Shown here piece by piece: positions 1 through 8,920 of a DNA stretch of 64,000 nt. Position 1 is the first letter of the stretch; every line of letters begins with the position of its first letter. Position numbers and translations under genes: made by a program. Source of the stretch: Agromyces soli (GTDB lineage Bacteria; Actinomycetota; Actinomycetes; Actinomycetales; Microbacteriaceae); the NCBI RefSeq assembly GCF_022811605.1, contig NZ_CP094533.1:992001-1056000 (forward strand), in the 5' to 3' direction. The notes beneath the pieces were generated by a model, which worked only from the letters and a program-made list of their open reading frames with translations, was not told the origin of the DNA and searched no databases.

Positions 1-57
1 CTCGTGGGAGATGCCGCCGGCGAGGACGACCACGGTCAGTGCTCCGGATTCGCTCAT
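1..57 (-). CDS. ddl: D-alanine--D-alanine ligase, N-terminal fragment cut by the window edge
   Basis: Nineteen codons are visible before the gene leaves the window. They read MSESGALTVVVLAGGISHE, which matches the typical start of D-Ala-D-Ala ligase, where a hydrophobic beta strand leads into the glycine-rich AGGxSxE motif of the ATP-grasp fold. The enzyme makes the D-Ala-D-Ala dipeptide for peptidoglycan precursors in the cytoplasm. A GGAG sequence lies about 12 bases upstream of the ATG. It follows the aminotransferase gene on the same strand with a 75-base gap, so the two may be co-transcribed. Only the N-terminus supports the call. Confidence 0.75.
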   Translation of the reverse strand, partial: MSESGALTVVVLAGGISHE

Positions 58-132
58 GATCTGGGGTTTCTCCGTTCAAGTCTGGCTGTTCGCTGCGTCG
101 GCCGTGATGTAACCGGATGACAGGGTTGCGGG

Positions 133-1458
133 CTATTTGAGGTCGCTCGGCGGGGCCGACTCGATCCCCGGCTTCGCCGGCAGCTGCAGCGTGCCGGTGC
201 CGGCGAAGGTGTCGAGCAGGTCGAGTTCGCCATTGATGACGGTCGCGAGTCGACGGATGCCGAGGCGGATCGCCTCGGGCGTCGGATAGCAGTACGACAG
301 GCGCATCGCGTGCCGTCCTCGCCCGTCGGCGAAGAACGCGGTGCCGGGCGTGTAGGCGACGAGTTCGCGCACCGCGCGGGGGAGCATCTGCTTCGAGTCG
401 AGCACGTCGGGCATCGTGACCCAGACGTAGAAGCCGCCGTTCGGGTTCGTCCAGCGCAGCTGCGGCAGGTACTCCCCCAACGCCTCGATCATCGCGTCCT
501 TCCGCTCGCGGTAGACGCCGCGGAAGGTGTCGATCTGCCCGCGCCAGTCGACCGTCGACAAGTACTCCGCGACGACGAGCTGACTGAAGGACGAGGGCGA
601 GAGCACGGCGGACTCGGCGGCCAGGATGAGCTTCTCGCGGATGGCGTGCGGGGCGAGCGCCCAGCCGACGCGGAACCCGGGGGCGAGCGTCTTCGAGAAG
701 GAGCCGAGGTAGATGACGCCCTCGGGATCCATCGAGCGCAGGGCGTTGGGAGCAGGCTCGTCGAAGTGCAGCAGCCCGTAGGGGTTGTCCTCGAGCACGA
801 GGATCTCGTTCTGGCGGCAGATCTCGAGGATCTCCGGGCGACGCTCGGCCGAGAGCGTGACTCCGGCCGGGTTGTGGAAGTTCGGGATCGTGTAGAGGAA
901 CTTGATCCGCCGGCCCTGGCTGCGGAGGAAGCCGATCGTCTCGCGCAACGCCTCGGGGATGAGCCCGTCGTCGTCGGTCGCGACGTGCACGACCGAGGCC
1001 TGGTAGGAGCGGAAGACACCCAGCGCGCCCACATAGGAGGGCGCCTCGGCGAGCACGACGTCGCCGGGATCGAGGAAGAGTTTCGCGACGAAGTCGAGCG
1101 CCTGCTGCGAGCCCGTCGAGGTCACGACGTCGTCGACCGAGGCGCCGCGGATGCCCTCGAGCGACATGACGTCGAGGATGTGCTCGCGAAGCGCCGGAAT
1201 GCCCGCTCCCCCGCCGTACTGCAGCGCGGTCGGGCCCTGCTCGCGCATGACGCGGTCCATCGACGTGGTGATGAGGTCCTGCGGGAGCGCCGAGACGAAC
1301 GGCATGCCGCCGGCGAGCGAGACCACTTCGGGCCGCGACGCGACGGCGAACAGAGCTCGAACCTCGGAGGCGGCGAAGCCGGCGGCTCGCTCGGCGTAGT
1401 TCGCGTACCAGGGGTCGAGATTGTTGCCAGTCCGCTCGGGGACGCCGTCAGTGCTCAC
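133..1458 (-). CDS. PLP-dependent aminotransferase, fold type I (MocR/2-aminoadipate type)
   Basis: This is a 441-residue class I/II aminotransferase of the group related to 2-aminoadipate and other alpha-amino acid transaminases. Visible landmarks are the substrate-pocket run SLAGGMP near residue 50, STGSQQALD around 114-122, the NPAG motif near 196-199, EDNPYG around 223-228, and the PLP Schiff-base lysine K256 in GSFSKTLAPGFR. There is no N-terminal GntR-type helix-turn-helix, so it is a plain enzyme. The start is GTG. A TAGCAT hexamer at 1486-1491, read on the minus strand, could be its -10 box. The gene follows trxA on the same strand, but a strong hairpin separates them. The substrate cannot be fixed from sequence. 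Confidence 0.88.
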   Translation of the reverse strand: MSTDGVPERTGNNLDPWYANYAERAAGFAASEVRALFAVASRPEVVSLAGGMPFVSALPQDLITTSMDRVMREQGPTALQYGGGAGIPALREHILDVMSLEGIRGASVDDVVTSTGSQQALDFVAKLFLDPGDVVLAEAPSYVGALGVFRSYQASVVHVATDDDGLIPEALRETIGFLRSQGRRIKFLYTIPNFHNPAGVTLSAERRPEILEICRQNEILVLEDNPYGLLHFDEPAPNALRSMDPEGVIYLGSFSKTLAPGFRVGWALAPHAIREKLILAAESAVLSPSSFSQLVVAEYLSTVDWRGQIDTFRGVYRERKDAMIEALGEYLPQLRWTNPNGGFYVWVTMPDVLDSKQMLPRAVRELVAYTPGTAFFADGRGRHAMRLSYCYPTPEAIRLGIRRLATVINGELDLLDTFAGTGTLQLPAKPGIESAPPSDLK

Positions 1459-1636
1459 GTGCCATCCGTTCTGTTCAGGGTTCTCATGCTAGTCATCGGT
1501 GGGTGGGCTCGAAGACCTCGTGACACGCTCGGTCGCCGTGGAGAACTCAGGAACGCCTCGGTCGAGACGCCCGGAATCTCGCGGAAGCCCGGATGCCTCG
1601 TCATGCATAACTGCCAGATGTTCCTGAGTTGTGTGC

Positions 1637-1657
1637 GGGCGGGCGGGCGGGCGGGGG
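1637..1657 (+). other. G-quadruplex-capable run of five G tracts
   Basis: Five tracts of three or more G are separated by single C bases on the plus strand. This is the most stable kind of intramolecular quadruplex pattern. It lies just beyond the trxA terminator hairpin and about 180 bases before the aminotransferase gene on the minus strand. Confidence 0.6.
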
Positions 1658-1663
1658 AACGCG

Positions 1664-1696
1664 AAGGACCCGCCCGGCGGTGCCGGGCGGGTCCTT
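1664..1696 (-). terminator. Terminator hairpin downstream of trxA
   Basis: A perfect 15-bp inverted repeat (1664-1678 and 1682-1696) with a three-base loop begins about 20 bases after the trxA stop. There is no clear U tract, which is common in high-GC actinobacteria. It would end the DUF6049-murJ-trxB-trxA transcript. Confidence 0.75.
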
Positions 1697-1716
1697 GGGT
1701 CGTACGAGGATGCCGG

Positions 1717-2040
1717 CTACTGGATGTAGGCGGCGAGGTCGGCCTCGAGGGCCGGCTTGGGCTTGGCGCCGACGAAGCTCTGCACGACCTCGCCCTGCTT
1801 GAAGACCTTGAACGCCGGGATGGCGGTGATCTGGTACTTCATGGCGAGCTGCGGGTTCTCGTCGACGTTGAGCTTGACGATGTCGATCTTGTCGGCGTGC
1901 TCGGTCGCAATCTGGTCGAGGATCGGGCTGACCGCGCGGCACGGGCCGCACCATTCGGCCCAGAAGTCGACGATGACGGGCTTGTCGTTCTCGAGCACCT
2001 CGGCCTGGAAGGTGGCCTCGGTCACTGCACGTGCGGACAT
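1717..2040 (-). CDS. trxA: Thioredoxin
   Basis: This 107-residue cytoplasmic thioredoxin has the standard length. It carries the redox-active motif WCGPC with cysteines at 31 and 34, preceded by FWAEW, and the cis-proline region TAIPAF near residue 75. It passes electrons from thioredoxin reductase to ribonucleotide reductase, peroxiredoxins and other targets. Its gene lies 70 bases downstream of trxB on the same strand and a strong hairpin follows it, so the reductase and its substrate form an operon tail. An AGGAGA-type ribosome-binding site precedes the ATG. Confidence 0.97.
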   Translation of the reverse strand: MSARAVTEATFQAEVLENDKPVIVDFWAEWCGPCRAVSPILDQIATEHADKIDIVKLNVDENPQLAMKYQITAIPAFKVFKQGEVVQSFVGAKPKPALEADLAAYIQ

Positions 2041-2110
2041 TGCATTCTCTCCTTCGGTGAAACGCCTGGTGAAACCGCGAACAACGCGGAAACCGGATGA
2101 ACCGGTGTCG

Positions 2111-3085
2111 CTACTCGGCGACAGCGGCGAGCTGCGCCGCCTGGACGGGCTCGCCCGCCGCGTCGTCGAGTGCCGCGAGGTAGTGTTCGGCGTCGAGCGC
2201 CGCGACGGTGCCCGAGCCGGCGGCCGTGACGGCCTGGCGGTAGTGGGGGTCGATCACGTCGCCGGCGGCGAACACGCCCGGCACCGAGGTGCGCGAGGAG
2301 CGGCCGTCGACCGCGATCGTGCCCTCGGCGGTCAGCTCGAGCTTGCCGTGCACGAGGTGCGTGCGCGGGTCGTTGCCGATCGCGACGAAGAGCCCGTCGA
2401 GGTCGAGTGCGCGGAGCTCGCCGGTGACCGTATCGCGCAGGCTCACGCCCGAGACCGCCTCGGTGCCGTGGATGGCCGCGATCTCGGCGTTCCAGATGAA
2501 CTCGATCTTCTCGTTGTCGAAGGCGCGCTGCTGCATGATCTTCGACGCCTTGAGCGAGTCGCGGCGGTGGATCACGTAGACCTTGTCGGCGAAGCGGGTG
2601 AGGAACGTCGCCTCCTCCATCGCCGAGTCGCCGCCGCCGACGACCGCGATGGTCTTCTGGCGGAAGAAGAAGCCGTCGCACGTCGCGCACCAGGAGAGGC
2701 CGTGACCCGACAGGGTCGCCTCCTCGGGCAGGCCGAGCTTGCGGTAGGCCGAGCCCGTCGCGTAGACGATGGCGCGCGCCTCTTCGACGCCGCCGTTGCC
2801 GAGCTTCACGCGCTTGACCGGGCCGTCGAGGTCGAGCTCCACGACATCGTCGTAGACGATCTCGGTGCCGAACTTCTCGGCCTGCTCCTGCATCTTGGTC
2901 ATGAGGTCGGGGCCCATCACGGCCTCGGGGAAGCCGGGGAAGTTCTCGACCTCGGTCGTGTTCATGAGCTCGCCGCCGATCTCGACGGAGCTCGCGATGA
3001 GCAGCGGTTTGAGCTCGGCGCGCGCGGCGTAGATGGCGGCGGTGAACCCGGCCGGGCCGGACCCGATGATGATGATGTCGCGCAA
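2111..3085 (-). CDS. trxB: Thioredoxin reductase
   Basis: This 324-residue NADPH-dependent flavoprotein reduces thioredoxin. It shows the FAD dinucleotide fold GSGPAG at residues 8-13, the redox disulfide CATC at 133-136 (in SWCATCDGFF), the NADPH site GGGDSA and a C-terminal FAAGD motif. The frame stays open far upstream, but the homologous N-terminus begins at RDIIIIGSG. I chose TTG at 3083-3085, which has a GAGGGAG ribosome-binding site just upstream. A TAGACT hexamer (3157-3162, minus strand) and a short hairpin at 3120-3138 lie in the 128-base gap after murJ, so an internal promoter is possible. Confidence 0.95.
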   Translation of the reverse strand: MRDIIIIGSGPAGFTAAIYAARAELKPLLIASSVEIGGELMNTTEVENFPGFPEAVMGPDLMTKMQEQAEKFGTEIVYDDVVELDLDGPVKRVKLGNGGVEEARAIVYATGSAYRKLGLPEEATLSGHGLSWCATCDGFFFRQKTIAVVGGGDSAMEEATFLTRFADKVYVIHRRDSLKASKIMQQRAFDNEKIEFIWNAEIAAIHGTEAVSGVSLRDTVTGELRALDLDGLFVAIGNDPRTHLVHGKLELTAEGTIAVDGRSSRTSVPGVFAAGDVIDPHYRQAVTAAGSGTVAALDAEHYLAALDDAAGEPVQAAQLAAVAE

Positions 3086-3213
3086 GGGGCGCTCCCTCGA
3101 GTGCTGTCGGTGAAAGCGGCATCCGACGGAATCGGATGTCACGACGTGGTCAACACAGTCTAGGCGGCGGGTATTCCGCCCACGAGGCGACGAGCGGCGG
3201 ATGCAGCGGGTGC

Positions 3214-4839
3214 TCAGCCTCGGCGGAGGCGACGGAGCACCGGCTCCGCGAAGCCGCGCAGCTCCGGGGTGCGGATGAGCCAGAGCGTGCCGAGGTACGC
3301 GAGCGACATGACGACGCCGATGACGGCCATCGAGAGCACCGCGGGGAAGAGGCCGGACATCGCGAAGCCGTCCTCGGAGATGCCCCCGAGCAGCACGAGG
3401 GTGACGAAGCCGACGATGACGGCGGGCACCGCGCCGATCGCGTACCGCACGAAGCTCGAGGTGATGTGCCAGCCGTCGATGGTGCCGAGCCGTCGCCGCA
3501 GCAGGATCGCGGCGAGGGCGACCTGCGCGACGCACGCGAGCGAGGTGAGCAGGGCGATACCGATCGCGATGAACTCGGGGAGCACGTTCAGCAGCAGCAG
3601 CGCGCCGCCCGAGAAGAGCACGACCTGGAACAGGGTAAAGAAGAAGGGCGTCTTCGTGTCGCCGAGCGAGTAGAACGTGCGCTGCACGATGAAGAGCATG
3701 CTGAACGGGAGCAGCCCGACCATGTAGGCGAGGACCACGTTGCCGAAGACGAGTTTCGTGTCGAACGACGCGCCGCTGACGAACGCCGTGGCGAAGGGGT
3801 AGCTGCACATCACGAGCACGACCGAGGCGAGCACGATGATGAGGCCGACCCCGCGCGTCGCGCTCGAGAAGTCGGCGCGCACCCGGTCGAGGTCGCCGAT
3901 GGAGGCGTGCTCGCTCATCCGCGTGAAGTAGGCCGTCGCGATCGACACGGTGATGACGGAGTGCGGCAGCATGAACAACAGCCAGGCGTTGCTGAGCGCG
4001 GCGACGGACGCCGAACCAGGACCGGATGCACCGGCGACGACGTTCGTCTCGACGAGTCCGGCGAAGGTCGTGAGCAGCAGCATGCCGAAGGTCCAGCTCG
4101 CCATCCGGCCGGCGTCGCCGAGGCCGACCCCGCGCCAGCGGAAGTCCGGCCGGTAGCGCAGCCCGATCCGGCGCCAGAACCAGAACAGCACCACGGCCTG
4201 CACCGCGATGCCGAGCGAGGCGGAGCCGGCGAGCACGGCGATCATCGCCGGATCCCATTCACCGGCTGAGCGCAGGCCGTCGGGGTCGCTTCCCCACACC
4301 GCGATGTAGATGACGAGCCCGGTGATCGCGACGAGATTGTTGAGTACCGGCACCCAGGTGAAGGGACCGAAGCTGCGCCGAGCGTTCAGCACCTCGCCGA
4401 GCAGCGTGTACAAGCCGTAGAAGAAGATCTGCGGCAGGCACCAGTAGGCGAACAGCGTCGCGAGGTCGCGAGTCGACTGATCGAACCTGATGCCGTACAG
4501 CCAGGCGAGCAGCGGCGCCGCGAGCGTCGCGAGCACGGTGATGCCGACGAGGACGACGAGTGCGAGCGTGAGCAGCCGGTTGATGTAGGCGCGGCCACCG
4601 TCCGCGTGCAGCCCGGCGCGCACGATCTGCGGCACGAGCACGGCGCTCAGCACGCCGCCCGCGACCACGACGTACACGGTGTTCGGCAGCTGGTTCGCGA
4701 CCGTGAAGGCGTCCGCGCTCGCGCCCGTGACGCCGATGGCGCTCGCCAGCATGGCGGCCTTCACGAACCCGAGGATCCGCGACACCACCGTGCCGGAGGC
4801 GAGGAAGAGGCTCGCGCGGCCGATGCGGTCGTCACTCAT
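3214..4839 (-). CDS. murJ: Lipid II flippase MurJ (MviN family)
   Basis: This 541-residue polytopic membrane protein belongs to the MOP exporter superfamily and moves lipid II across the cytoplasmic membrane for peptidoglycan synthesis. The start region contains ASGTVVSRILGF, typical of MurJ, and about 13 to 14 hydrophobic segments follow over the whole length. Actinobacterial MurJ often has a long C-terminal kinase-like extension; this one ends after the last helices, so it is the short form. It overlaps the end of the DUF6049 gene by 8 bases (ATGAGTGA), which implies translational coupling. trxB lies downstream. The murJ-trxB-trxA arrangement is typical for the region near the replication origin in actinobacteria. 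Confidence 0.93.
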   Translation of the reverse strand: MSDDRIGRASLFLASGTVVSRILGFVKAAMLASAIGVTGASADAFTVANQLPNTVYVVVAGGVLSAVLVPQIVRAGLHADGGRAYINRLLTLALVVLVGITVLATLAAPLLAWLYGIRFDQSTRDLATLFAYWCLPQIFFYGLYTLLGEVLNARRSFGPFTWVPVLNNLVAITGLVIYIAVWGSDPDGLRSAGEWDPAMIAVLAGSASLGIAVQAVVLFWFWRRIGLRYRPDFRWRGVGLGDAGRMASWTFGMLLLTTFAGLVETNVVAGASGPGSASVAALSNAWLLFMLPHSVITVSIATAYFTRMSEHASIGDLDRVRADFSSATRGVGLIIVLASVVLVMCSYPFATAFVSGASFDTKLVFGNVVLAYMVGLLPFSMLFIVQRTFYSLGDTKTPFFFTLFQVVLFSGGALLLLNVLPEFIAIGIALLTSLACVAQVALAAILLRRRLGTIDGWHITSSFVRYAIGAVPAVIVGFVTLVLLGGISEDGFAMSGLFPAVLSMAVIGVVMSLAYLGTLWLIRTPELRGFAEPVLRRLRRG

Positions 4840-7273
4840 CGCGTGGGTCCTCGTCCTTCTGCGCCGGGGCGCCGGGTTCCGGGGTGTCGCTCGGCTCCGG
4901 GGTCTCGCTCGGCTCCGGAGTCTCGCTCGGCTCCGGGGTCTCGCTCGGCTCCGGATCGGTCGCGGAGGCCTCGGCCTCGGCGGCGCGGGCCTTGCGGCGG
5001 CGATGGATGTTGCGCCAGATGCCGATGCCGAAGAACAGCACGACGATCGTCGCGAGCACAGCGGCGCCGACGCCCTCCCAGTCCGCCTGCACGTTCGCCG
5101 ACAGGTAGGTCGGCGAGCCGATCTCGACGCCCTCGGTCGAGTAGAGGGACACCGTGAGGATGACGTCGCCGCTGCCGACGCCCGCGGCGACGGGGACGAC
5201 GACGCTCGCCCGCGACTCCGGCTCGACGGTGACCTTCTGCCGGCCCTCGACGATCAGACGGCCGTTGGACGGGGCGACGTCCACCTCGAGCGTCACCGAA
5301 TACGGCAGCGTGTTCTCGATGGTGGCGGGGACGCCGGACTCCCGCGAGATCACGTTGATCGTGCTCGAGGGGACGACCGAGATGCCCGCTCGGGTCCGCA
5401 CCTGCGCGGTGAGCCACTCGTTCGCGGCCGACTGCCAGTCGGTCGGCGTGCGGATCCAGCCGGCGTCGAGCAGGGCGAGGAGATCGCGGCGGGTGGGATC
5501 CGCCAGCTGCGAGGGGTCGATGAGCGCCGTCGCGAACGACACCGTCTGCGCCTCGGAGTCGATGAGCCGCTGCACGGTCGCCCGGCGCTCCTCCGCCTCG
5601 GGCGAGTTCGCCAACGTCCGCGCGACCGGAGGGGCGCCGATCGCGTCGGACAGGCTGGCCGGTCGGGCCCAGGCGAGCGTCGCGAGCGCCTGCAGGGTCG
5701 CCTCGACCCGGTCCGCCGCGCTGCCGCCCCCGCGCGCGAAGCTCGCGAGCAGGGAGCTCGCCGAGGCATCCTCCGCGGCGTAGCCGGCGAGCTCGGCCGC
5801 CAGCCGGCCCATCGCCTCGCGCCACTCCGCATCGCTCGTCGCGCCGGCGGCGGCCCGCAGCGCCGCGGTCAGCCGGACGTCCGCGACGACCGCCGTGCCA
5901 CCGTCGATCGAGCTCGCCGCATTGCCGGGCGCGGTCGAGACCGGATCCTCCTCGTCGCCCTCTTCGTCGACCGCGGGCGCCGGGGCCTCGACGTTGCCGG
6001 GCGAGAGCAGGCTCGTCGTGAGCCCGCCGGCCGCCAGCCACGCGAGATCGCCCGCCGCGACCGTGTCGTCGGCGGGCCAGGCGATGTCCGCGCGGGTGTA
6101 CGGCCAGGACAACAGCTGCTCGGTGGTCGGCACCTCGTCGACGGAGCCGTCGCCGTCGACGTCGCCCGGCGTCGGCGTCGGGGTGGGGGTCGGGGTCGAC
6201 TTCTGCGTCAGCGTGCGGTCGTCGAGGCTCGCCGGGCCGGACGCGGGCGCCTGCGTCGGTGGCGTGGCCGGAACGCCGGGCATGCCGTCCAGGAAGTCGG
6301 CCGGGTCGAGCACATCGGCGAAGGACTCCGACTTCAGGGGGCCGGGGAGCCCGAGCTGCGACTGCACCGCCAGATCGGCATCCGCGTAGGCGAGCGGGAA
6401 CACGACGTTGCCGACCGTGCCCAGTCGCTCGAGCCACGCGGTCGCCGACTCCGGCGCGCGGGAGCCGAGCACCCGCACGGAGGCGATGATGCGCGGGTCG
6501 ACGCCGATCGCGACCGAGCGGTCGGCGACGGCGTCGAGCTGGCGGGTGAGCAGTCCGTCGGGCGCGGTCCACGCCTCGAGCTGCTCGGCGTCGATGAGCC
6601 CGGTGGTGTCGTCGGGCACGGTCAGGGGATACGCGAGCGCGAGGCCCGGGGCGCCCGCGGAGGCGGCGCGGGGCGAGGGGAAGGCGGCATCGTTCGTTGC
6701 GACGACGACGCCGTCCACGAGGAGCTCTGCGCGCAGGCCGGTCACCGCCGCCGAAGCGTCGAGCTTGCCGGCCGGAATGCTCACCAGCACCTGGCTCGTG
6801 CCGCCGCTGACGACGCCGGGCGCCTGAGCCTCGCCGACGGCACTCGCGGTCGCGTCGGAGTCGCCGAGCCACGCATCGAGGGCGGCGGCATCGTCGGGGG
6901 CGTCGTCGGCGACGCTCAACCGAACCACCCCCTGGCTGAGCAGCTCGGTCGAGCCGTTCACGATCTCCACGCCGATCGTCGTCGCGGCGGACGGGTCCAG
7001 CACGAAGGCCCCGGCCGGGGCGAGGTGGAGGGAGACGGTGCCCGTGTCGCTCGCCGCGGCCGCGAGCGGTTCGGTGGCGTGCTCGACCGCGTCCGCTGCG
7101 AGCGCCGCCGGCGGCGCACCCTGGACGGCCGCGGCGATCGGCACCGCGGCGCCGATCGAACTGAGGGCGACCGCGCCGATGAGGCCCGCGACGACGGCGC
7201 GACGACGGGGCGTGGCGGTGGCCCGGTCGAGGAGTCGGCGGAGTCGACGCGCAGGATTCGACTCGGCCACCAT
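4832..7273 (-). CDS. DUF6049-type membrane-anchored cell-surface protein
   Basis: This 813-residue protein begins with an arginine-rich segment and a hydrophobic helix near residues 25-45, which is signal-like. A long Ala-rich extracellular region follows, with a TP-repeat linker near residue 360, and there is one C-terminal transmembrane helix (AAVLATIVVLFFGIGIW) followed by RRRKAR. The cytoplasmic tail has repeated ETPEPS units. Actinobacterial proteins of this type, next to murJ, are known as DUF6049; their function is unproven but probably relates to the cell envelope. I start at ATG 7271-7273 (MVAESNPARR) because further upstream the frame runs antisense into pcnA. It is the first gene of the murJ-trxBA run and is divergent from pcnA. 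Confidence 0.85.
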   Translation of the reverse strand: MVAESNPARRLRRLLDRATATPRRRAVVAGLIGAVALSSIGAAVPIAAAVQGAPPAALAADAVEHATEPLAAAASDTGTVSLHLAPAGAFVLDPSAATTIGVEIVNGSTELLSQGVVRLSVADDAPDDAAALDAWLGDSDATASAVGEAQAPGVVSGGTSQVLVSIPAGKLDASAAVTGLRAELLVDGVVVATNDAAFPSPRAASAGAPGLALAYPLTVPDDTTGLIDAEQLEAWTAPDGLLTRQLDAVADRSVAIGVDPRIIASVRVLGSRAPESATAWLERLGTVGNVVFPLAYADADLAVQSQLGLPGPLKSESFADVLDPADFLDGMPGVPATPPTQAPASGPASLDDRTLTQKSTPTPTPTPTPGDVDGDGSVDEVPTTEQLLSWPYTRADIAWPADDTVAAGDLAWLAAGGLTTSLLSPGNVEAPAPAVDEEGDEEDPVSTAPGNAASSIDGGTAVVADVRLTAALRAAAGATSDAEWREAMGRLAAELAGYAAEDASASSLLASFARGGGSAADRVEATLQALATLAWARPASLSDAIGAPPVARTLANSPEAEERRATVQRLIDSEAQTVSFATALIDPSQLADPTRRDLLALLDAGWIRTPTDWQSAANEWLTAQVRTRAGISVVPSSTINVISRESGVPATIENTLPYSVTLEVDVAPSNGRLIVEGRQKVTVEPESRASVVVPVAAGVGSGDVILTVSLYSTEGVEIGSPTYLSANVQADWEGVGAAVLATIVVLFFGIGIWRNIHRRRKARAAEAEASATDPEPSETPEPSETPEPSETPEPSDTPEPGAPAQKDEDPRDE
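4893..4946 (-). repeat. Three tandem 18-bp units encoding SETPEP repeats
   Basis: Three near-identical 18-bp units lie head to tail, with partial copies on both sides, and encode the repeated ETPEPS tail of the DUF6049 protein. Repeats this exact can change copy number by slippage without a frameshift because the unit is a multiple of three. Confidence 0.8.
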
Positions 7274-7366
7274 GCACGAGATTCTACGGTGTGACGCGGG
7301 GTGGATCGTGGGCGTCGAGGAGGGCTCGGGGCATCCGCCTCCGGTCACCGCACCACCCGCGTTGCG

Positions 7367-7372
7367 TACGAT
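7367..7372 (+). promoter_or_regulatory. -10 element TACGAT placed for a leaderless pcnA transcript
   Basis: TACGAT fits the actinobacterial TAnnnT -10 pattern and lies exactly 7 bases before the ATG at 7380, so transcription would begin at or next to the start codon. No good -35 box is visible. The same geometry recurs at several other genes in the window. Confidence 0.5.
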
Positions 7373-7379
7373 GGTCGGC

Positions 7380-8816
7380 ATGCAGAGCGTGGCCGAGGCC
7401 CTCGATCGACTCGGCGAGCTGGCCGCGTCGACGACCGTGTCGACCCTCTCCGCCGCATTCGACCGCGCGGGGCATGAACTCGCCCTGGTCGGCGGTCCGG
7501 TGCGCGACGCCTTCCTCGGCCGCCCGGTGCACGACCTCGACTTCACGACCGACGCGACGCCCGAGCAGATCCTCGAGATCGTGAAGCCGATCTCCGACGC
7601 GCACTGGGACATCGGCCGGGACTTCGGCACCATCGGCGCCCGTGTCGCCGGCGAGACCGTCGAGATCACCACCTACCGCGCCGACAGCTACGACGGGAAG
7701 TCGCGCAAGCCGGACGTGGTGTTCGGCGACTCGCTCGAGGGCGACCTCGTGCGTCGTGACTTCACCGTGAACTCGCTGGCGCTGCGACTGCCGAAGATCG
7801 AGCTCGTGGACCCCTCTGGCGGCGTGGAGGATCTGATCGCGCGGGTGCTCCGCACGCCCTCCGCCCCGCAGACCTCGTTCGGCGACGACCCGCTGCGCAT
7901 GATGCGGGCGGCGCGCTTCGCCGCCCAGCTCGGCTTCGAGGTGGAGGACGGCACGCTCGCCGCGCTCGAGGAGCTCGCACCGGAGATCGACCGCATCTCG
8001 GCCGAACGCGTGCGCGAGGAGCTGTCGAAGCTTCTGCTCGCCGATCGTCCGGTGCCCGGCCTGCGCATCCTCGTCGACTCCGGGCTCGCGCAGCGGGTGC
8101 TGCCCGAGCTGCCCGCCCTCCGTCTCGAGCGGGACGAGCACCACCGGCACAAGGACGTCTACGAGCACAGCCTGAAGGTGCTCGACCAGGCCATCGACTA
8201 CGAGCGTGCGCGGGGAAAGCTCGACTCCCCCGACCTCGTGGTGCGCCTTGCCGCGCTCCTGCACGACATCGGCAAGCCGGCGACCCGGCGGCTCGAGCCC
8301 GGGGGCGCGGTCAGCTTCTACCACCACGACGTCGTCGGCGCGAAGCTCGCGAAGAAGCGGCTGCGGGAGCTGCGCTACGACAACGACACGATCGCGGCCG
8401 TGGCGCGGCTGATCGAGCTGCACCTGCGCTTCTTCGGCTACACCGACGGGGCGTGGAGCGACTCGGCGGTGCGGCGCTACGTGCGCGACGCCGGCTCGCC
8501 GGAGCAGCTCGAGCGGCTGCACATCCTCTCCCGGGCCGACGTGACGACGCGGAACAAGCGCAAGGCCGACATGCTCGCCTTCGCCTACGACGATCTGGAG
8601 CAGCGCATCGCCGAGCTCGCCGAGGAGGAGGAGCTCGCCGCGGTGCGGCCCGAGCTCGACGGGGAGCAGATCATGGCGGCGCTCGGCATCCGCCCCGGTC
8701 GCGAGGTCGGCGAGGCGTACCGGTTCCTGCTGGAGCTGCGGCTCGACGAGGGGCCGATCGGCGAGGATGCCGCGCGCGAGCGCCTGCTCGCCTGGTGGGC
8801 CGACCGCGGGGGCTGA
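7380..8816 (+). CDS. pcnA: CCA tRNA nucleotidyltransferase with HD domain
   Basis: This 478-residue class II nucleotidyltransferase adds or repairs the 3' CCA of tRNA. The N-terminal catalytic head shows LVGGPVRDAFLGR and the DLDFTTDATP carboxylate motif, followed by TYRADSY and RRDFTVNSLA. The neck domain follows (DPLRMMRAARFAAQLGF). A C-terminal HD phosphohydrolase domain contains LLHDIGKP. This is the usual actinobacterial architecture, and the gene is called pcnA in mycobacteria. I prefer ATG 7380 to the in-frame ATG at 7371 because of the -10 box position. It is divergent from the DUF6049 gene, a conserved arrangement. Confidence 0.93.
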   Translation: MQSVAEALDRLGELAASTTVSTLSAAFDRAGHELALVGGPVRDAFLGRPVHDLDFTTDATPEQILEIVKPISDAHWDIGRDFGTIGARVAGETVEITTYRADSYDGKSRKPDVVFGDSLEGDLVRRDFTVNSLALRLPKIELVDPSGGVEDLIARVLRTPSAPQTSFGDDPLRMMRAARFAAQLGFEVEDGTLAALEELAPEIDRISAERVREELSKLLLADRPVPGLRILVDSGLAQRVLPELPALRLERDEHHRHKDVYEHSLKVLDQAIDYERARGKLDSPDLVVRLAALLHDIGKPATRRLEPGGAVSFYHHDVVGAKLAKKRLRELRYDNDTIAAVARLIELHLRFFGYTDGAWSDSAVRRYVRDAGSPEQLERLHILSRADVTTRNKRKADMLAFAYDDLEQRIAELAEEEELAAVRPELDGEQIMAALGIRPGREVGEAYRFLLELRLDEGPIGEDAARERLLAWWADRGG

Positions 8817-8836
8817 GTCCGGCCGGACGGGGCAAA

Positions 8837-8865
8837 TGGCGCAGGGGCGGGGCATCCGTTACACT
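8837..8865 (+). promoter_or_regulatory. Candidate promoter of the rpsF operon
   Basis: A TACACT -10 box at 8860-8865 lies 17 bases after a weak -35 match (8837-8842). Transcription would begin near 8872 and give a leader of about 105 bases before rpsF, long enough for the structure described at 8921-8967. Confidence 0.5.
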
Positions 8866-8920
8866 GTGAAGGTTGCCCGTGTGCCGCGTTCGCGGCCTCC
8901 ACGACGCACAGTATGAACAC

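Noticed and set aside
310..2100. Long plus-strand open frame over the aminotransferase and trxA
   Set aside because: Low-complexity Arg/Gly/Val-rich translation, antisense to genes with clear catalytic motifs.
4893..4946. CRISPR-like array
   Set aside because: The 18-bp units are directly adjacent with no spacers and lie in frame within a coding region.
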